DNA of 7,142 bases. Origin: an uncultured Lachnospiraceae bacterium. GTDB taxonomy: Bacteria > Bacillota > Clostridia > Lachnospirales > Lachnospiraceae. The translations under genes were made by a program, and so were the position numbers. How positions within the stretch are numbered: the first letter of the stretch is position 1; each line of letters starts with the position of its first letter. This document shows positions 6,500 through 7,142 of the stretch, in pieces. Location of the stretch: assembly GCA_934434905.1 (NCBI GenBank), contig CAKSAI010000163.1:1-7142 (forward strand), given 5' to 3'. The notes below the pieces were generated by a model, which did no database searches, had not been told where the DNA came from, and saw only the letters and a list, made by a program, of their open reading frames with translations.

Positions 6500-7142
6500 A
6501 TGGATAAAGACACGGGTTGGAAAGTTTACTTTTCAGACGACGAGCGCTTCGCCGATATCATTAACGGTATCGGATGTAAGGGCAGGCAGGTGGTGAAAAA
6601 GGAAGACCTGCAGGAAATGGACACGCAGACAGGATTTTTTCATGGACCGAAATTTATTCGGAGATTGCCGGTAGTGAAAAGGAAATTCGTAAAGATTCGG
6701 GACAGTGTCAGGCGTGCCGCCTTTGGGGCAAATTTTGCGATTATAGGAGTTGAAAGCCAGTGGGTGATTATGAGAAGCAGGCAGCAAAGACTCGAAGGGA
6801 AGTGCGAAGAAATCATAAGGGACTGAGTGAAGGAGAGTATCTTTATGGTTTTCGGAGGGACAGCCGTCTGTACCCCACGGTGACGTTTATCCTGTATTCG
6901 GGAACGGAACCCTGGGATGGCCCCAAGTCGCTTCATGAAATGCTGGATTTCACAGATATACCGGAAGAACTGCGTGAGATGGTGGCGGATTACAGAATAA
7001 ATCTTGTTGATATCCGGAAATTGAAGGATACAAGTGTGTTTAAGACCGATGTGAAGCAGGTATTTGACTTTATCCGGTGCTCGCAGGACAAAAAAGCATT
7101 AAAAGAGCTGGTAGAGAGAGACAATTACTATAAGAGTATGGA
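6500..7142 (+). pseudogene. Rpn-family recombination-promoting nuclease / putative transposase, frame-disrupted and 3' partial
   Basis: The start is ATG 6500, seven bases after AGGAGG (6487-6492); ATG 6494 is only one base from it and is rejected. The first frame codes a 108-residue product ending at TGA 6824-6826. Its first 87 residues are family-like: GWK-YFSDDERFADIINGIGC, EDLQEMDTQTGF, then D68 and the nuclease motif E85-S-Q87 in AIIGVESQ (PD-(D/E)XK superfamily). Right after Q87 (about 6760) homology jumps to another frame, which reads DYEKQAAKTRREVRR, GEYLYGFRRDSRLYP, GTEPWDGPKSLHEM and on to YYKSM at the window edge without a stop. Compared with remembered full-length relatives, about 16 codons (normally containing an IDYSLPLR-type stretch) are missing, together with the frame. 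Rpn proteins in E. coli are DNA nucleases that raise recombination and are linked to phage defence; this copy is presumably inactive unless frameshifting or a separate start rescues the second half. Confidence 0.85.

Noticed and set aside
6244..6507. Open frame of 87 codons with a signal-peptide-like start on the plus strand
   Set aside because: It covers leader copy 2, whose counterpart in copy 1 has four-base indels that break the frame. It has no ribosome site and overlaps the SD and start of the Rpn gene.

Overview
The window reads like a gut-type Firmicute, most probably a member of the Lachnospiraceae. The reasons are moderate GC content, strong AGGAGG-type ribosome sites, polysaccharide-degradation genes with Firmicute-like sequences, and a multicopy Rpn-family 'recombination-promoting nuclease / putative transposase' gene whose wording (W-K..FSDDERFADIINGIGC, EDLQEMDTQTGF, LHEMLDFTDIPEELREM) I recognise from Lachnospiraceae genomes. 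The assignment rests on recognition, not on a search.

Positions 1-5828 hold three genes on the plus strand, about 35 nt apart, which look like one carbohydrate-use operon. (1) The 3' part of a very repetitive protein, open through the left edge, built of alternating beta-sandwich (carbohydrate-binding-like) and Ig-like modules with no catalytic domain in view. (2) A complete family 3 glycoside hydrolase of the BglX type without a signal peptide, hence probably cytoplasmic. (3) A 500-residue protein that I assign to the DUF3863/DUF3864 family. A reasonable reading is that the repeat protein binds or processes a glycan outside the cell, and the two cytoplasmic proteins act on imported oligosaccharides. 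The substrate cannot be told from sequence.

Positions 5829-7142 are a different kind of DNA: a graveyard of Rpn-family nuclease cassettes. A leader segment of about 140 bp occurs twice (about 5861-5999 and 6241-6384). Each copy starts with an A-rich stretch and a long hairpin ending in a T-run, followed by a second GC-rich hairpin and a strongly conserved block. After copy 1 comes a remnant of an rpn gene's 3' end carrying two deletions and a nonsense codon (5995-6207). After copy 2 comes an rpn gene with a good start and Shine-Dalgarno site (6500). That gene has lost about 16 codons and its frame just after the nuclease E-x-Q motif; it continues in another frame through the right edge. Its Shine-Dalgarno site can pair with an upstream anti-SD segment, which can alternatively pair with a third segment, a possible translational switch.

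The most interesting items are the leader that appears to travel with the nuclease gene and keeps its hairpins through wobble-compatible changes, the three-segment SD-sequestering arrangement, and the uncharacterised DUF3863-type protein linked to a GH3 enzyme.
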